A stretch of DNA of 64,000 bases, taken from contig DATAZU010000020.1 in assembly GCA_036271875.1 (NCBI GenBank), forward strand, positions 124,001 through 188,000, read 5' to 3'. The notes below the pieces were generated by a model. It saw nothing but the letters and a program-made list of their open reading frames with translations, was not told where the DNA came from and made no database searches. Of this stretch, positions 1 through 8,730 are shown piece by piece. The stretch's first letter is position 1. Each line of letters begins with the position of its first letter. This DNA is from Galbitalea sp036271875 (GTDB lineage Bacteria; Actinomycetota; Actinomycetes; Actinomycetales; Microbacteriaceae). Made by a program: the position numbers and the translations under genes.

Positions 1-287
1 TCGCCCAGCGTCAGCGTGAGGAGAACGCCAAGAGCAGCGATCACGATGTAGGACTGCAGGTTGAGGATCCCGACAATGTTGACGAATGTCGGGAACGACG
101 TTGGGCGCAATATCGAGAAGACCACGACGAGAACGACGAGGAATACGGCGAGGCCATACCTGGAGACCGCACTGGAACCTCCGGACTTAGCGGTGCTCAC
201 CGGTCGGTCCTTCCGATTCGGCGCGACCGGAGTCTTTGTCGCCGGCGCCTTCGACTTGTGGGGTTTGGTTCGGACTGGTGTGCTCAT
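1..287 (-). CDS. Sugar-type ABC transporter permease, 5' part only
   Basis: This is the first 95 codons of a gene that runs off the left edge. The N-terminus is a basic, Lys/Pro/Thr-rich cytoplasmic tail of about 40 residues. A strong membrane segment follows (YGLAVFLVVLVVVFSIL), then the soluble stretch RPTSFPTFVNIVGILN and the start of a second membrane segment (IVIAALGVLLTLTLG). The 'PTF.N..NIL.Q' pattern after the first helix is typical of RbsC/BPD_transp_2 permeases. The ATG (287-285) overlaps the TGA of the upstream ATPase gene by four bases, so the two are translationally coupled. It would form the membrane channel of the importer. Confidence 0.85.
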   Translation of the reverse strand, partial: MSTPVRTKPHKSKAPATKTPVAPNRKDRPVSTAKSGGSSAVSRYGLAVFLVVLVVVFSILRPTSFPTFVNIVGILNLQSYIVIAALGVLLTLTLG

Positions 288-1828
288 TTTTGACCTCGAA
301 ATGCTGCTTCAGTGACGTTGGAAATATTGAGGGAGTCTTCGGTGAATTCAGCCACGACGGCCCCGAACCGCATCACGATAGCGCGGTCGCAGAGGCGCGA
401 AGCCTCCTCAAAATCGGAGGTGACCACGAGGGCGGCGAGGCCCTCCCTTTCGCATCGCTCACGCAGTATCCGATAGATCTCGAACTTCGCGCCGATGTCG
501 ACGGCTCCCGTTGGCTCGTTCAGGATGATCAGGTTCGTCGCCTGCTCAACGCAGCGTGCGAGCAGCACCTTCTGCTGGTTGCCGCCGCTGTAGGTCGATA
601 CCTCGCGCGCGGGGTCGGGCGGTCGTACATCGAACTGACGGAGAATTCGAGCAGAATTCGCGCGCTCCGACTGCAGCTTCATCCAGCTGAACACCCGTCC
701 CGCCGGGTTGAGGTTGAGGTTTTCCGACGCACTGAGCTCCATCGCAAGGCCGCTCTCTCGGCGATCGCTGGGAAGGTAGGAAATGCCGGCCTCAATGGCC
801 TCCCGTGGCCCCCGGGGGGAATACGGAGAATCGTTTACCGTCATGCTTCCGTCAAAGCGTGTTCCGAGTCCGTAGAGCACGTCCGCAACGGCTCGATGGC
901 CGGAGTCGGCAAGCCCGGTGAGGGCGACTATCTCGCCGGGTTGAATGCTCCAGGTGAGCGGGCCAAAACCGAGACCTGTTAGCCCATCAAGCGTGATCAC
1001 CGGCTTCGCGTCTGTGGACGCGTGACGCGTCGCGACCCGATCGGGCGCCTCGCGGGTTCCGCCGATGATGAGTTCGATCAGGTCGCGCTCATCGAGCTTG
1101 TCAGAGTCCGCGGTCGCGACATTGGCTCCGTCCCGCATCACCGTTACGCGGTCGCAGTGAGCGAGCACCTCCTCGATGCGGTGGGTAATCAGCACACAGG
1201 CAACGCCGTCATCGCGAAGTCGCTCCAGTGCGAGGAAGAGGGAACGCACCTCGTCGCCGTGCAACTTTGCCGTCGGCTCGTCCAGAACAATTAGGCGGGC
1301 GTTCTGACTCAGTGCTCGAGCAATTGCGACGGCGGCCTGCTCGGCGATTGGCAGAGAACCGACGATACGGTCTACGTCCACGTCAATTGCGATTCGACTC
1401 ATCACGTCCTCGGCCTGTCGCCGAGTAGCTGCGCGATCGATCAAACCGAACCGTCGCGGATACCCGGCGGCGAGGGCAATGTTGTCTGCGACCGATAACT
1501 GAGCGATCAGAGCCAGATCCTGGTGGATGAACGCAACTCCGAGCTCGGTCCGCAGCGCGGGGCCGTGACCGAGTACGGAGCGGCCAAATACCTCTATTTC
1601 GCCGGCGTCGGCAGGTTCGACGCCCGCGAGGATGCGCACGAGCGTCGACTTGCCTGCGCCGTTTTCGCCCAGGAGGGCATGTATCTCCCCCGCGCGAACG
1701 TGAAGCGTCGCACCGTCAAGAGCACGGGTAGCGCCGTAGTACTTGCGTAACCCACGGATCTCAAGTGCGGTCTCGCGATCTCCATCGGAGAAGGGATCGT
1801 GTGGCCGCGACGGTGCGACGCTCATCAT
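284..1828 (-). CDS. RbsA/MglA-type sugar ABC transporter ATP-binding protein
   Basis: The protein has 514 residues and two fused nucleotide-binding domains, the usual size and plan for the CUT2 (ribose/galactose) class. Domain 1 has Walker A GENGAGKST near residue 55 and Walker B LIVLDEPT. Domain 2 lacks a normal Walker A (GLADSGHRA) but keeps an ABC signature (YSGGNQQK) and LIILNEPT. One degenerate site is normal for this family. The ATG overlaps the stop of the binding-protein gene (TAATG). It energises import together with the permease downstream. The substrate cannot be deduced from this subunit. Confidence 0.93.
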   Translation of the reverse strand: MMSVAPSRPHDPFSDGDRETALEIRGLRKYYGATRALDGATLHVRAGEIHALLGENGAGKSTLVRILAGVEPADAGEIEVFGRSVLGHGPALRTELGVAFIHQDLALIAQLSVADNIALAAGYPRRFGLIDRAATRRQAEDVMSRIAIDVDVDRIVGSLPIAEQAAVAIARALSQNARLIVLDEPTAKLHGDEVRSLFLALERLRDDGVACVLITHRIEEVLAHCDRVTVMRDGANVATADSDKLDERDLIELIIGGTREAPDRVATRHASTDAKPVITLDGLTGLGFGPLTWSIQPGEIVALTGLADSGHRAVADVLYGLGTRFDGSMTVNDSPYSPRGPREAIEAGISYLPSDRRESGLAMELSASENLNLNPAGRVFSWMKLQSERANSARILRQFDVRPPDPAREVSTYSGGNQQKVLLARCVEQATNLIILNEPTGAVDIGAKFEIYRILRERCEREGLAALVVTSDFEEASRLCDRAIVMRFGAVVAEFTEDSLNISNVTEAAFRGQK

Positions 1829-3039
1829 TAGTTGATGCCGCTCAGGCTAATTCCCCACGCCTTGCCATAGAACTTGGCGTAGTCGAAGCGTGCCCCGATG
1901 TATGAATTGATCGATGCGGCGGTTGCCGACTTCGGCTGGTGTGCCGAGTCGACGAGTGCAAACCCGAAGCCCCACGAACCGGCGCCTGGAATCGGCTTGT
2001 TCGCGAGGGCCTTCAGGACCGCGTCAACTCCCGCGTAGCCCACCCAGTTGTACGGCAGGGCGGTAGCTTCGGTCAGCGTGCCCGACTTCACCAGTGCGAG
2101 TGACGGCGCATCGAGGTCGCTCGTGGCGAACTTCAGCGTTGCTGAGCGTCCGGCCTGGCTGATCGCCGCGATGACGGGCTGCAGCGGGAGGCCAGCCGTC
2201 GGCCACACGAAGTAGTTCGTGGCGGGGTTGGCGGCAACGATTCCACCGGCGTCAGCCTGGATGGTAACCGGGTTGACGTAGTCCGGTGCGTTGTAGTTCG
2301 TGACTGCCGTGGTACACGTCGGGCAGAGAGCCTTCGTGAATGTCGCTGCCTGGCTCACTCCGAGGCTGTCAGTTGAAACAACTCCGAAGAATCGCACATT
2401 GGCTTTTCCATTCGTCTTCGCGATCAGCGCCGAGCTCAAAATCGCCTTCTGCACATTCTCCTGCGTGCTGAGGTAGCCCGTGTAGTAGGGGCCGTCAGAC
2501 GGGAGGGCGTTAACGCCGATAGTAACCACCCCGGCCGCCTTCGCAGCCTGGAGCTGAGCCGAAATCTCGGCGCCGGCAACCGCAACGGTCGCGATCGCGT
2601 CGACGTGCTGGGCGAGGTCGGCCTGAACAAGCGCTTGATACTTCGTGGGGGTTTCATCCCCGGCGCTCACCAGCACAGTCCAACCGAGTTTCTTGAAAAC
2701 TGCCGCCATTGCGGTTCCGGTAGCGAGGCAGCCACCGCCCGGGAAGCACTCGATGATGCCAACCTTGTACTTCTTCTTCGGTACTGGCTGCGGGGTTGGG
2801 ACATCAGACACCTTGAACGGCTGAATTGATGTCGCTTTGAGGTTTCCGTCGCCCTTAGCGACGACGAGGCCCTTTTGAGCGTTAGCGACGATGACCTTCG
2901 CCTGTGCAATTCCGCTCAGGCTCTTAGTCGCACCGGAGGACGTTGGCGTTGTGGCGCCCGAACTGCAGCCGGCCAGACCAAGAGCTGCGACGACCGCCAC
3001 TGCGATTAGCGCGTTTCGAGTACGTTGAATCACTTTCAT
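1828..3039 (-). CDS. Periplasmic-binding-protein-like lipoprotein of the sugar ABC importer
   Basis: The reading frame opens at 3078, but I choose the internal ATG at 3039. From there the protein starts with a classic lipoprotein signal: MKVIQRTR, a hydrophobic stretch and the lipobox LAGC. This gives 403 residues. The mature part has the type I binding-protein fold of the RbsB class (KYKVGIIECFPGGG near the start, then a DAIATVAV strand). It should sit anchored outside the membrane and deliver ligand to the permease. It is the first gene of the operon. The ligand is unknown; the promoter element shared with the acetoin-like dehydrogenase operon hints at joint control. Confidence 0.88.
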   Translation of the reverse strand: MKVIQRTRNALIAVAVVAALGLAGCSSGATTPTSSGATKSLSGIAQAKVIVANAQKGLVVAKGDGNLKATSIQPFKVSDVPTPQPVPKKKYKVGIIECFPGGGCLATGTAMAAVFKKLGWTVLVSAGDETPTKYQALVQADLAQHVDAIATVAVAGAEISAQLQAAKAAGVVTIGVNALPSDGPYYTGYLSTQENVQKAILSSALIAKTNGKANVRFFGVVSTDSLGVSQAATFTKALCPTCTTAVTNYNAPDYVNPVTIQADAGGIVAANPATNYFVWPTAGLPLQPVIAAISQAGRSATLKFATSDLDAPSLALVKSGTLTEATALPYNWVGYAGVDAVLKALANKPIPGAGSWGFGFALVDSAHQPKSATAASINSYIGARFDYAKFYGKAWGISLSGIN

Positions 3040-3077
3040 GCCTCTTTCAAGCCTCGAGGCAGCCTCTCGGCCCCTCA

Positions 3078-3095
3078 TTACTCACCCTTGAGTAA
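3078..3095. promoter_or_regulatory. Perfect inverted repeat in the leader of the ABC importer operon
   Basis: TTACTCA-CCCT-TGAGTAA is a perfect 7-bp inverted repeat with a 4-bp spacer. It lies between the predicted -10 box (3103-3108) and the binding-protein start at 3039, where a repressor site would block transcription. The matching place next to the second copy of the 45-bp repeat (13290-13307) has lost this symmetry, so the site may give the importer its own control. Confidence 0.45.
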
Positions 3096-3097
3096 CT

Positions 3098-3142
3098 CCC
3101 AAATGCTAGTAAGATATCTCACGCATGTCAATGATGAATGAG
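3098..3142. repeat. 45-bp direct repeat, copy A (promoter element)
   Basis: These 45 bases are identical to 13310-13354, in the same orientation, 10,212 bp away. A further 24 bases to the left (3077-3100 region) match at roughly three quarters of positions. The core contains the palindrome AGATATCT. Copy A lies between the ABC importer start and the 3' end of the ThDP-enzyme gene. It could be a shared operator/promoter or the trace of a duplication. Confidence 0.85.
3103..3131 (-). promoter_or_regulatory. Predicted promoter of the ABC importer operon
   Basis: On the minus strand the repeat contains TTGACA (3131-3126, a perfect -35), a 17-bp spacer and TAGCAT (3108-3103, a fair -10). This faces the importer, whose start is 64 bp further on. 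The palindrome AGATATCT lies inside the spacer, a common place for an operator. The call rests on consensus matching only. Confidence 0.5.
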
Positions 3143-3198
3143 GCGATTCGCGGTCGCTGGATTCTTCGACAGGGAGCGCTGCGCGCGTTCGAGCTCGG

Positions 3199-4848
3199 TC
3201 ACTGCTGACTTATCGCGATGATTTCGTGCTGATACGGCGCAATCACATCGGGGGAAATGCGGCAGTCCAAAAGCAGGAAGCGCCGGGACGATGCCAGCTC
3301 GAGCGCCCATTCGCCGAGTCGGTCGAGTGCATCCAGGTCGTCGACCGCGACGCCTTCAGCGCCCAGCGCTTCGGCTAACCGGGCGAAATCCACCTGCGGA
3401 ATTAGCATCGGTGCTTCGGCTAGTCCCTTGAGCCCGTAGAGGTTGAGCTCTGCGCCGTAAGCTGCGTCATTCCACACGACCGCGATACCGCGACCGCCCG
3501 CAACCCTGATCGCACTCTCGAGGTCGGCGAGCGCCATGAGCCCGCCACCGTCTCCCGTTGTCAGGACCACGGTCGAGTCGGGTTTCGCGAGAGCGGCGCC
3601 GACAACGCTCGGTAAGCCGAGCCCGATCGACTGATATGCAGTGCCGACCATCATCATGCGATCGGGTTCGGCGACCGGCCAGTACGCATTCGCCCAGCCG
3701 ATGAAGTGTCCGCCGTCGGAGACGACCACGCGGTCGTCGGGCAGCATCTCCCCGATGCGGGTGGCAACCGAGCGCGGATCAAGGCGTCCATCGGGGGCGA
3801 CGCCGTTGCCCGGCGCGCGCGCCCGCTGTGACGCGAAGTCGACTCGTTCGCGCCATCCGCTCGGCGAAGCCGAGATGCGCTCCAGCTCGTCGACGAGGAG
3901 CTCGGCCCCGATTCGTGCGTCGACGTGAACGAACTCATCGACCCGCGGATGTGTCGCGCCGTTGCCTATGTCCAGCTGGGCGAGCGTCGTCTCAGAGCTG
4001 AAGAGCGCTCCGAATTTCATCGTGAACTGATTGAGGCTCGCGCCGAAGACGACCGCGACGTCGGAACGGTGGATCAAGTCCATTGCATCCTGTTGTCCGA
4101 ACCCTCCAGCGATGCCGATGTCGTAGCGCACGTCGGGGAAGACCCCGCGACCGAGAGCGCTGCTCACCGTCACCGCGCCCGCTATCTCGCCGAGTCGGCC
4201 GAGGGCTCCTGAGGCTCCGGCGAGCCAGGCTCCGCGACCGGCGAGGAGTACCGGGCGCCGAGCGCCCGCCAACCGACGGGCGATTTCCGCGAGGGTGGCT
4301 CTCGCCGCAGGATCCGCCTCGACTACCGGAGGCGGAGCGGGCGCGCGTAACTGCGGCAAGTTGCCGGCCTCGACGTTGGCAAGGTCGTAGGGAATTGACA
4401 AGACCACCGGTCGACGCTGGGCGAGCGCCAGGTCAATTGCGTCTAGCGTCACGGCTACGGCATCCGTGATTCCCACTGTGATGGTGGGCACACCGACCGC
4501 CGCCGCGATTGCCCGCTGGTCGACGTCCCAGGGCCGCTTACCGGACGCCGGAGCATCGCCCACGACAAAGAGAAGTGGGATGCGAGCCTGCGCCGCTTCC
4601 GCGAGGGCGGTGATCGCGTTGGTGAAACCGGCGCCATAAGTGGTCGTAGCGACGGCCAGACCACCACCCGCCCGATAATAGGCGTCGGCGGCCACGACCG
4701 CACCGGCCTCATGGCGCACAGCCGTGTACCGCACGGCGGTGCGATCGAGCGCGTCAAGCAGGTAGGCATTGCCGTTGCCCATGACTCCGAACGCGTCGGT
4801 GACTCGGGCTGCGAGCGCATGCGCGAGGTGCATTGAAACGGATGCCAC
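3199..4848 (-). CDS. Thiamine-diphosphate-dependent enzyme (acetolactate synthase/decarboxylase superfamily)
   Basis: The protein has 549 residues with the three-domain plan of the POX/ALS/benzoylformate decarboxylase group. The N-terminal domain has the catalytic Glu in RHEAGAV. The C-terminal domain has the ThDP-Mg motif GDGGG...WNDAAYG. The start is a GTG at 4848 with GAAGGA eight bases before it. It lies in a catabolic island with IclR regulators and ring-cleavage-type genes, so a decarboxylase, lyase or ligase for an aromatic-derived 2-oxoacid is possible. I cannot assign the substrate. It is transcribed towards the ABC importer; whether the IclR genes upstream share its transcript is unclear. 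Confidence 0.85.
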   Translation of the reverse strand: MASVSMHLAHALAARVTDAFGVMGNGNAYLLDALDRTAVRYTAVRHEAGAVVAADAYYRAGGGLAVATTTYGAGFTNAITALAEAAQARIPLLFVVGDAPASGKRPWDVDQRAIAAAVGVPTITVGITDAVAVTLDAIDLALAQRRPVVLSIPYDLANVEAGNLPQLRAPAPPPVVEADPAARATLAEIARRLAGARRPVLLAGRGAWLAGASGALGRLGEIAGAVTVSSALGRGVFPDVRYDIGIAGGFGQQDAMDLIHRSDVAVVFGASLNQFTMKFGALFSSETTLAQLDIGNGATHPRVDEFVHVDARIGAELLVDELERISASPSGWRERVDFASQRARAPGNGVAPDGRLDPRSVATRIGEMLPDDRVVVSDGGHFIGWANAYWPVAEPDRMMMVGTAYQSIGLGLPSVVGAALAKPDSTVVLTTGDGGGLMALADLESAIRVAGGRGIAVVWNDAAYGAELNLYGLKGLAEAPMLIPQVDFARLAEALGAEGVAVDDLDALDRLGEWALELASSRRFLLLDCRISPDVIAPYQHEIIAISQQ

Positions 4849-4903
4849 AGTTGTGTCCTTCGGGGCGACTACGGGGTTCTGAAGAAGTAGGAGGGATCGA
4901 TTC

Positions 4904-5644
4904 TCAGCAATTTGTCCCTGACGTCGTTGTCTCGCCCGCGGTGATTCCGCGTTCGATTTCCTTCGCGGCTCTGAGCAGGCTGCCGGTGTGCCGATGCAGC
5001 TCTTCCATCCTGGATGTCGGGGCGATCACGGCCAGGCTCGCGTGCGGCTCAGCTTCGCGCCGGCGGAGATGAGTGGCAATTCCGCTCACGCCTTGCTGCA
5101 ATTCGTTCGATGTGACGGCGATGCCCGTCTCGCGGATCTGCTCCAGTCTTGACAACAATGCGGGGGCATCGTGCTGGCCGCGCAAGACCCGCGCCAGCTG
5201 TTTGTCGTTGATCGCCGCCAGAATCGCCAACCCCGAGGCGCTCTGTGTGAGTGAGCTACGGGCGCCGACCTCATGTCGTACTTGTAGGCGGACACCGCTC
5301 GGATACACCACCTCGTGGAGTACGAGCGCATCGTCTCCATCGATGACCTGCAGCACAACCGTTTCCCGGGTCCGTGCCGATAGCTCGGCCATGTGAGTTG
5401 CGGCGGCGTGCTGCAACCGCGCCTGAACGGAGTCCGCTAGTTTACGTACGTTCCAGGAGAGCCCGTACTCGCCGTCCTGACGGATGACGAAGCCGCGGGT
5501 CAGAAGGGTGGTAAGTAGACGTTGTACTACCGTCCGGTTGATCGACATCTTGATGGCCAGCTTCTGCGGTGTCGCCCAACCCGACTCGCCGAGTTCGATC
5601 AGGATTGCAATCGCGTTGTCTGCAGTTTGTGAGAATTCGCTCAC
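4904..5644 (-). CDS. IclR-family transcriptional regulator 1
   Basis: The protein has 246 residues. The N-terminal winged helix (ATPQKLAIKMSINRTVVQRLLTTL) is typical of IclR and is followed by an effector-binding domain. The GTG start overlaps the stop of the second IclR gene (GTGA), so both are made from one message. Members of the family usually respond to aromatic or small organic acids. It probably controls the adjacent catabolic genes; possible operators are the 6424-6519 gap and the 45-bp repeats. Confidence 0.9.
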   Translation of the reverse strand: MSEFSQTADNAIAILIELGESGWATPQKLAIKMSINRTVVQRLLTTLLTRGFVIRQDGEYGLSWNVRKLADSVQARLQHAAATHMAELSARTRETVVLQVIDGDDALVLHEVVYPSGVRLQVRHEVGARSSLTQSASGLAILAAINDKQLARVLRGQHDAPALLSRLEQIRETGIAVTSNELQQGVSGIATHLRRREAEPHASLAVIAPTSRMEELHRHTGSLLRAAKEIERGITAGETTTSGTNC

Positions 5645-6423
5645 GACGCGCCCCCTGCTCGCCCTTCGGTGGTGTGCCGATGGAAGGCCACGCTTAGCCT
5701 TGCGCTTGCTTCACACAACTCGGGAACGAGGTCGGAGACGCGCTCAGCGCGTGCGCTCGGGAGCACAATGCCGAGTGAGCCGACGACGTCGTCGCCGTTG
5801 AAAATCGGGGCAGCCAGACCGATCATGTCTGCTCTAATCTGTCCTTCGGTGTGCGCGTAGCCTTCGCTACGGATCAGCGCCAACGTGGCAAGATCACCTG
5901 TCACGAGCAACCGTTTCGCGTGCGCTGGATCGCGGTACGCAAGAATCGCGAGGCTCGTGGCCCCACGCGAGAGCGGCTGGCGGAACCCGACCTCATACTC
6001 AACGCGCAGCGGATTCTGCCGCCCGTTCTCTCTCGCGACGATGACAGACTCGTCGTCCTGATCACGCGCGACGATCACGGTCTCGTCTGTGCGCTCGGCA
6101 AGTTCACGCACCACGGGCGCGGCCACTATCGAGAGTTCGTCGGGCGTGTTGTGGGCGATCGCGATCAAGAGAGGTCCCAACCAGTAGCGACCGTCAAGAT
6201 CGCGCAACACCGCCCCCCGACGGTGCAGTGTCGCCATGATTCGCTGGGCGACGGTGCGATTGAGCGAAAGGACCTCGGCGACTTCCGCAATCGTCTGACC
6301 ATCGGAGCGCTCAAGCTCCAGAAGCGTCTGCAGCGCGTAGTCCGCTGTCTGTGCAGTGTCCAAGGCGCTCTCTTCGACGGTGGCTGGATCCGATCGTATT
6401 CGACTATTAATCGCCGAGCACAC
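5641..6423 (-). CDS. IclR-family transcriptional regulator 2
   Basis: The protein has 260 residues. An IclR-type helix-turn-helix (IAEVAEVLSLNRTVAQRIMATL) is followed by the effector domain, with ARENG near the middle. The start is a GTG at 6423. It is transcribed away from the VOC-protein operon across a 96-bp gap and is co-translated with the second IclR gene. The two share the same HTH pattern (slNRTVxQRxxxTLxxRG), so they look like diverged tandem duplicates. Two adjacent IclR genes could act as a heterotypic pair or read two effectors. Confidence 0.9.
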   Translation of the reverse strand: MCSAINSRIRSDPATVEESALDTAQTADYALQTLLELERSDGQTIAEVAEVLSLNRTVAQRIMATLHRRGAVLRDLDGRYWLGPLLIAIAHNTPDELSIVAAPVVRELAERTDETVIVARDQDDESVIVARENGRQNPLRVEYEVGFRQPLSRGATSLAILAYRDPAHAKRLLVTGDLATLALIRSEGYAHTEGQIRADMIGLAAPIFNGDDVVGSLGIVLPSARAERVSDLVPELCEASARLSVAFHRHTTEGRAGGAS

Positions 6424-6519
6424 GCGGCTTGATCCAATTCCGATCGTAGTCTATATTCGGATCAGTCGCACCGATTATCGACATTACATACTTCATTCGG
6501 AAGACAGGGCAAACCAGAA
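6424..6519. promoter_or_regulatory. Divergent control region between the IclR pair and the catabolic operon
   Basis: This AT-richer gap separates the divergent IclR and VOC genes and must hold both promoters. It contains outer arms GATCC (6431-6435) and GGATC (6459-6463) around a centre holding TAGTCTATA, a loose palindrome that could bind a dimeric regulator. I find no convincing -35/-10 pair. Confidence 0.45.
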
Positions 6520-7125
6520 ATGACCGTCACAGGCAAAGTGGCACGACTCGGCCACGTAGGAATCGCTGTCGAGGACCTCGACCGATCGGTCGAGTTCTAT
6601 ACCAACGTCCTCGGCATGCGGCTGTCGGAGATGTTCCGATACGGCGAAGACGAGGTCGGTCACGGAGTGGCCGTGTTGGCCGGGGCGTTCGTCCGCGGCG
6701 ACAAGGACACCGTGCATCACCGGCTGTCGATCTTTACGCTTCGTCACCCCGCGGCCAAGGTTCCCGGGGCAATGACTCTCGGCCTGCACCACATCGCGTT
6801 CGAATTCGACACGCGCGAGGATCTGCTGCTGCTGTACAAACGATTCAAGGATGACAAGATCCCGATCGTGAACGCGCGGATCGGTGGTCCGGGCAATCAG
6901 ACGCGCTTCTACGGGCTCGATCCGGACGGCAACATTCTGGAGTTCTACTGGAACATCGACCAGATCGGGTGGGACGGCAAGACTCACGTGTACCCGCCGA
7001 TCCAGGAGATCGAACTCGATGACTTCGAGTTCGACGAGTACCAGCGGTTGCGCGAGACCCTCGACGACGATGCATGGTCATCGCTCGACGCCGAGACACT
7101 GCGCGTGTCGAAGAACGACCGATGA
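6520..7125 (+). CDS. VOC-fold protein, extradiol-dioxygenase/glyoxalase type
   Basis: The protein has 201 residues with one vicinal-oxygen-chelate module. The expected metal ligands are visible: His in LGHVGIAVEDL near residue 12, His in GLHHIAFEFD near residue 87, and Glu in DPDGNILEFYW near residue 138. A charged tail of about 50 residues follows. It is the first gene of a catabolic operon and is followed by a fumarylacetoacetase-family hydrolase, an order common in meta-cleavage pathways. Ring cleavage is therefore plausible, but a glyoxalase or isomerase role cannot be excluded. Confidence 0.85.
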   Translation: MTVTGKVARLGHVGIAVEDLDRSVEFYTNVLGMRLSEMFRYGEDEVGHGVAVLAGAFVRGDKDTVHHRLSIFTLRHPAAKVPGAMTLGLHHIAFEFDTREDLLLLYKRFKDDKIPIVNARIGGPGNQTRFYGLDPDGNILEFYWNIDQIGWDGKTHVYPPIQEIELDDFEFDEYQRLRETLDDDAWSSLDAETLRVSKNDR

Positions 7126-7165
7126 GCCAGACCCCGGCGTATCCCCACACAATCGGAGGACTCCG

Positions 7166-8119
7166 TTGACTCAGATCGCACGATTCCGTCACGCCGGTGC
7201 TGACCGGCTGGGAGCTGCGGATGGGGACGACTATATCGACCTCACTCGAGCCTATGCCGCAGCACAAGCGAGCGTGGGAACTGCAAATGCCGAGGCACTG
7301 GCGATGGCCGTCCTGCCGCCCGATGCCTTGGTCTTCTTCGAAGGCGGCTCGGCGAGCCTGCGGGCCGCGAATTCGGCCATCGAGTTTGCGCGCGGTCTTG
7401 ACCCTGTGCATGCACGCAACGAAGCCATTCGCGTGCCTCGCTCCGATACGAAGACTCTCGTACCGATACCGAACCCGCGGAAGATCATCTGCGTCGCTCG
7501 CAACTATGGCAAGCACGCCGCCGAAGCGGGCCTTGCGATACCGGAGATACCTATCCTGTTTCCGCGGTTCGCGGCGACCTTGATTGCTGACGGAGAGCCG
7601 ATCATCGTGCCGTTCGTCTCGCGCGAACTCGATTGGGAAGGCGAACTCGCTGTCGTAATCGGAAAGGGTGGGCGACACATTTCGAAAGCAGACGCGTTTG
7701 ACTACGTCGCCGGATACACCATCTTCAACGATGTAACGGTGCGCGACTACCAGTTCCGCGTCACGCAGTACACCGGTGGTAAGAACTTTCATGCCTCGGG
7801 GCCGATCGGCCCGCACATCACTCTCGTCGATGAAGGGCTCAATCCGCACAACCTCCGCATCACCACGACCATCAACGGCGTCGTGAAGCAGGAAGGCAAT
7901 ACGGACGAATTCATCTTCGACATTCCGACGCTCATCGAGCACATCTCCGAGTTCATCGAGCTGGAGCCGGGCGACATCATCCCGACCGGCACTCCTGCCG
8001 GAGTCGGATTCAAACGAAACCCACCGGAATTCCTCACCGCGGGCGAGCTCGTTGAGGTCACGATCGAGGGCATCGGGACCCTTCGCAACTCTGTGCGTGA
8101 CGAACCACGCGTCCCCTGA
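7166..8119 (+). CDS. Fumarylacetoacetate hydrolase family protein
   Basis: The reading frame is open further upstream, but the supported start is the TTG at 7166, preceded by GGAGGA at 7155-7160. This gives 317 residues. The FAH C-terminal domain is clear: ICVARNYGKHA, the metal-binding DWEGELAVVIG, GGKNFHASGPIGPHI and the end motif PTGTPAGVGF. Family members hydrolyse or decarboxylate/isomerise acylpyruvate-like ring-cleavage products in the cytoplasm. Its position just after the VOC protein fits a step after ring opening. Confidence 0.9.
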   Translation: MTQIARFRHAGADRLGAADGDDYIDLTRAYAAAQASVGTANAEALAMAVLPPDALVFFEGGSASLRAANSAIEFARGLDPVHARNEAIRVPRSDTKTLVPIPNPRKIICVARNYGKHAAEAGLAIPEIPILFPRFAATLIADGEPIIVPFVSRELDWEGELAVVIGKGGRHISKADAFDYVAGYTIFNDVTVRDYQFRVTQYTGGKNFHASGPIGPHITLVDEGLNPHNLRITTTINGVVKQEGNTDEFIFDIPTLIEHISEFIELEPGDIIPTGTPAGVGFKRNPPEFLTAGELVEVTIEGIGTLRNSVRDEPRVP

Positions 8120-8158
8120 ACCAAACTCCCTTCAAAAATGAGAAATGAGAGCCACAAG

Positions 8159-8554
8159 ATGACCGAATCAGGATTCGAACGCGGACTTCGCATACGCAAG
8201 GAGGTCGTGGGTGCCGAGTACGTCGAACGTTCCTTTGCCAACGCGGGTGACTTCGGCCGTGAGTTTCAAGAACTCGTTACCGAATTCTGTTGGGGAGCGT
8301 CCTGGGGAAGGGAGACGCTAAGCCTCCGAGACCGCAGCCTGCTCAACCTCGCGATCATCGGGACGCTGGGACGCACCGCAGAGTTCCGACTGCATATGCA
8401 GGGTGCATTGCGTAACGGAGTGAGCGAAGACGAGATCAAAGACACTCTGATCCACCTGTCCGTCTACGCGGGCATTCCCGCCGGGGTCGAGGCCTTTCGC
8501 ATCGCTGGCGAAGTGCTCAAGGCCAACCAGGAAGCATTCGCCGAAAACGCATGA
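8159..8554 (+). CDS. Carboxymuconolactone decarboxylase (CMD) family protein
   Basis: I start it at the ATG at 8159, with GAGAG just upstream; an in-frame ATG at 8138 has no ribosome-binding site. The product has 131 residues and the CMD/AhpD-like helical fold (LSLRDRSLLNLAIIGTLGRTAEFRLHMQGAL, then GVSEDEIKDTLIHLSVYAGIP). No CxxC redox pair is seen, so it belongs to the PcaC-like rather than the AhpD-like branch. It probably decarboxylates or isomerises a lactone or ring-fission product. It closes the first operon. Confidence 0.88.
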   Translation: MTESGFERGLRIRKEVVGAEYVERSFANAGDFGREFQELVTEFCWGASWGRETLSLRDRSLLNLAIIGTLGRTAEFRLHMQGALRNGVSEDEIKDTLIHLSVYAGIPAGVEAFRIAGEVLKANQEAFAENA

Positions 8555-8608
8555 CGCGGACCGACGGCGACGTGACGGCGCTCCCAAAGCCGGCGGCCCG
8601 GGTATTCG

Positions 8609-8637
8609 TTGACGTCGAATTGTCGAGCCCATGTAAT
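8609..8637 (+). promoter_or_regulatory. Predicted promoter of the cupin-SnoaL operon
   Basis: TTGACG (8609-8614), a 17-bp spacer and TGTAAT (8632-8637) form a near-consensus housekeeping promoter. It lies in the 176-bp gap after the CMD gene and about 90 bases before the cupin start, so the genes from 8731 on have their own start site. Confidence 0.55.
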
Positions 8638-8730
8638 TAGAACTTCACGTCTATTTTCAACATTCGAAGCAACGAGGCGGCGAAGCACTCAAGCGGCCCC
8701 GCAGAAGCTACTCATGGAACGAGGTCGTAC

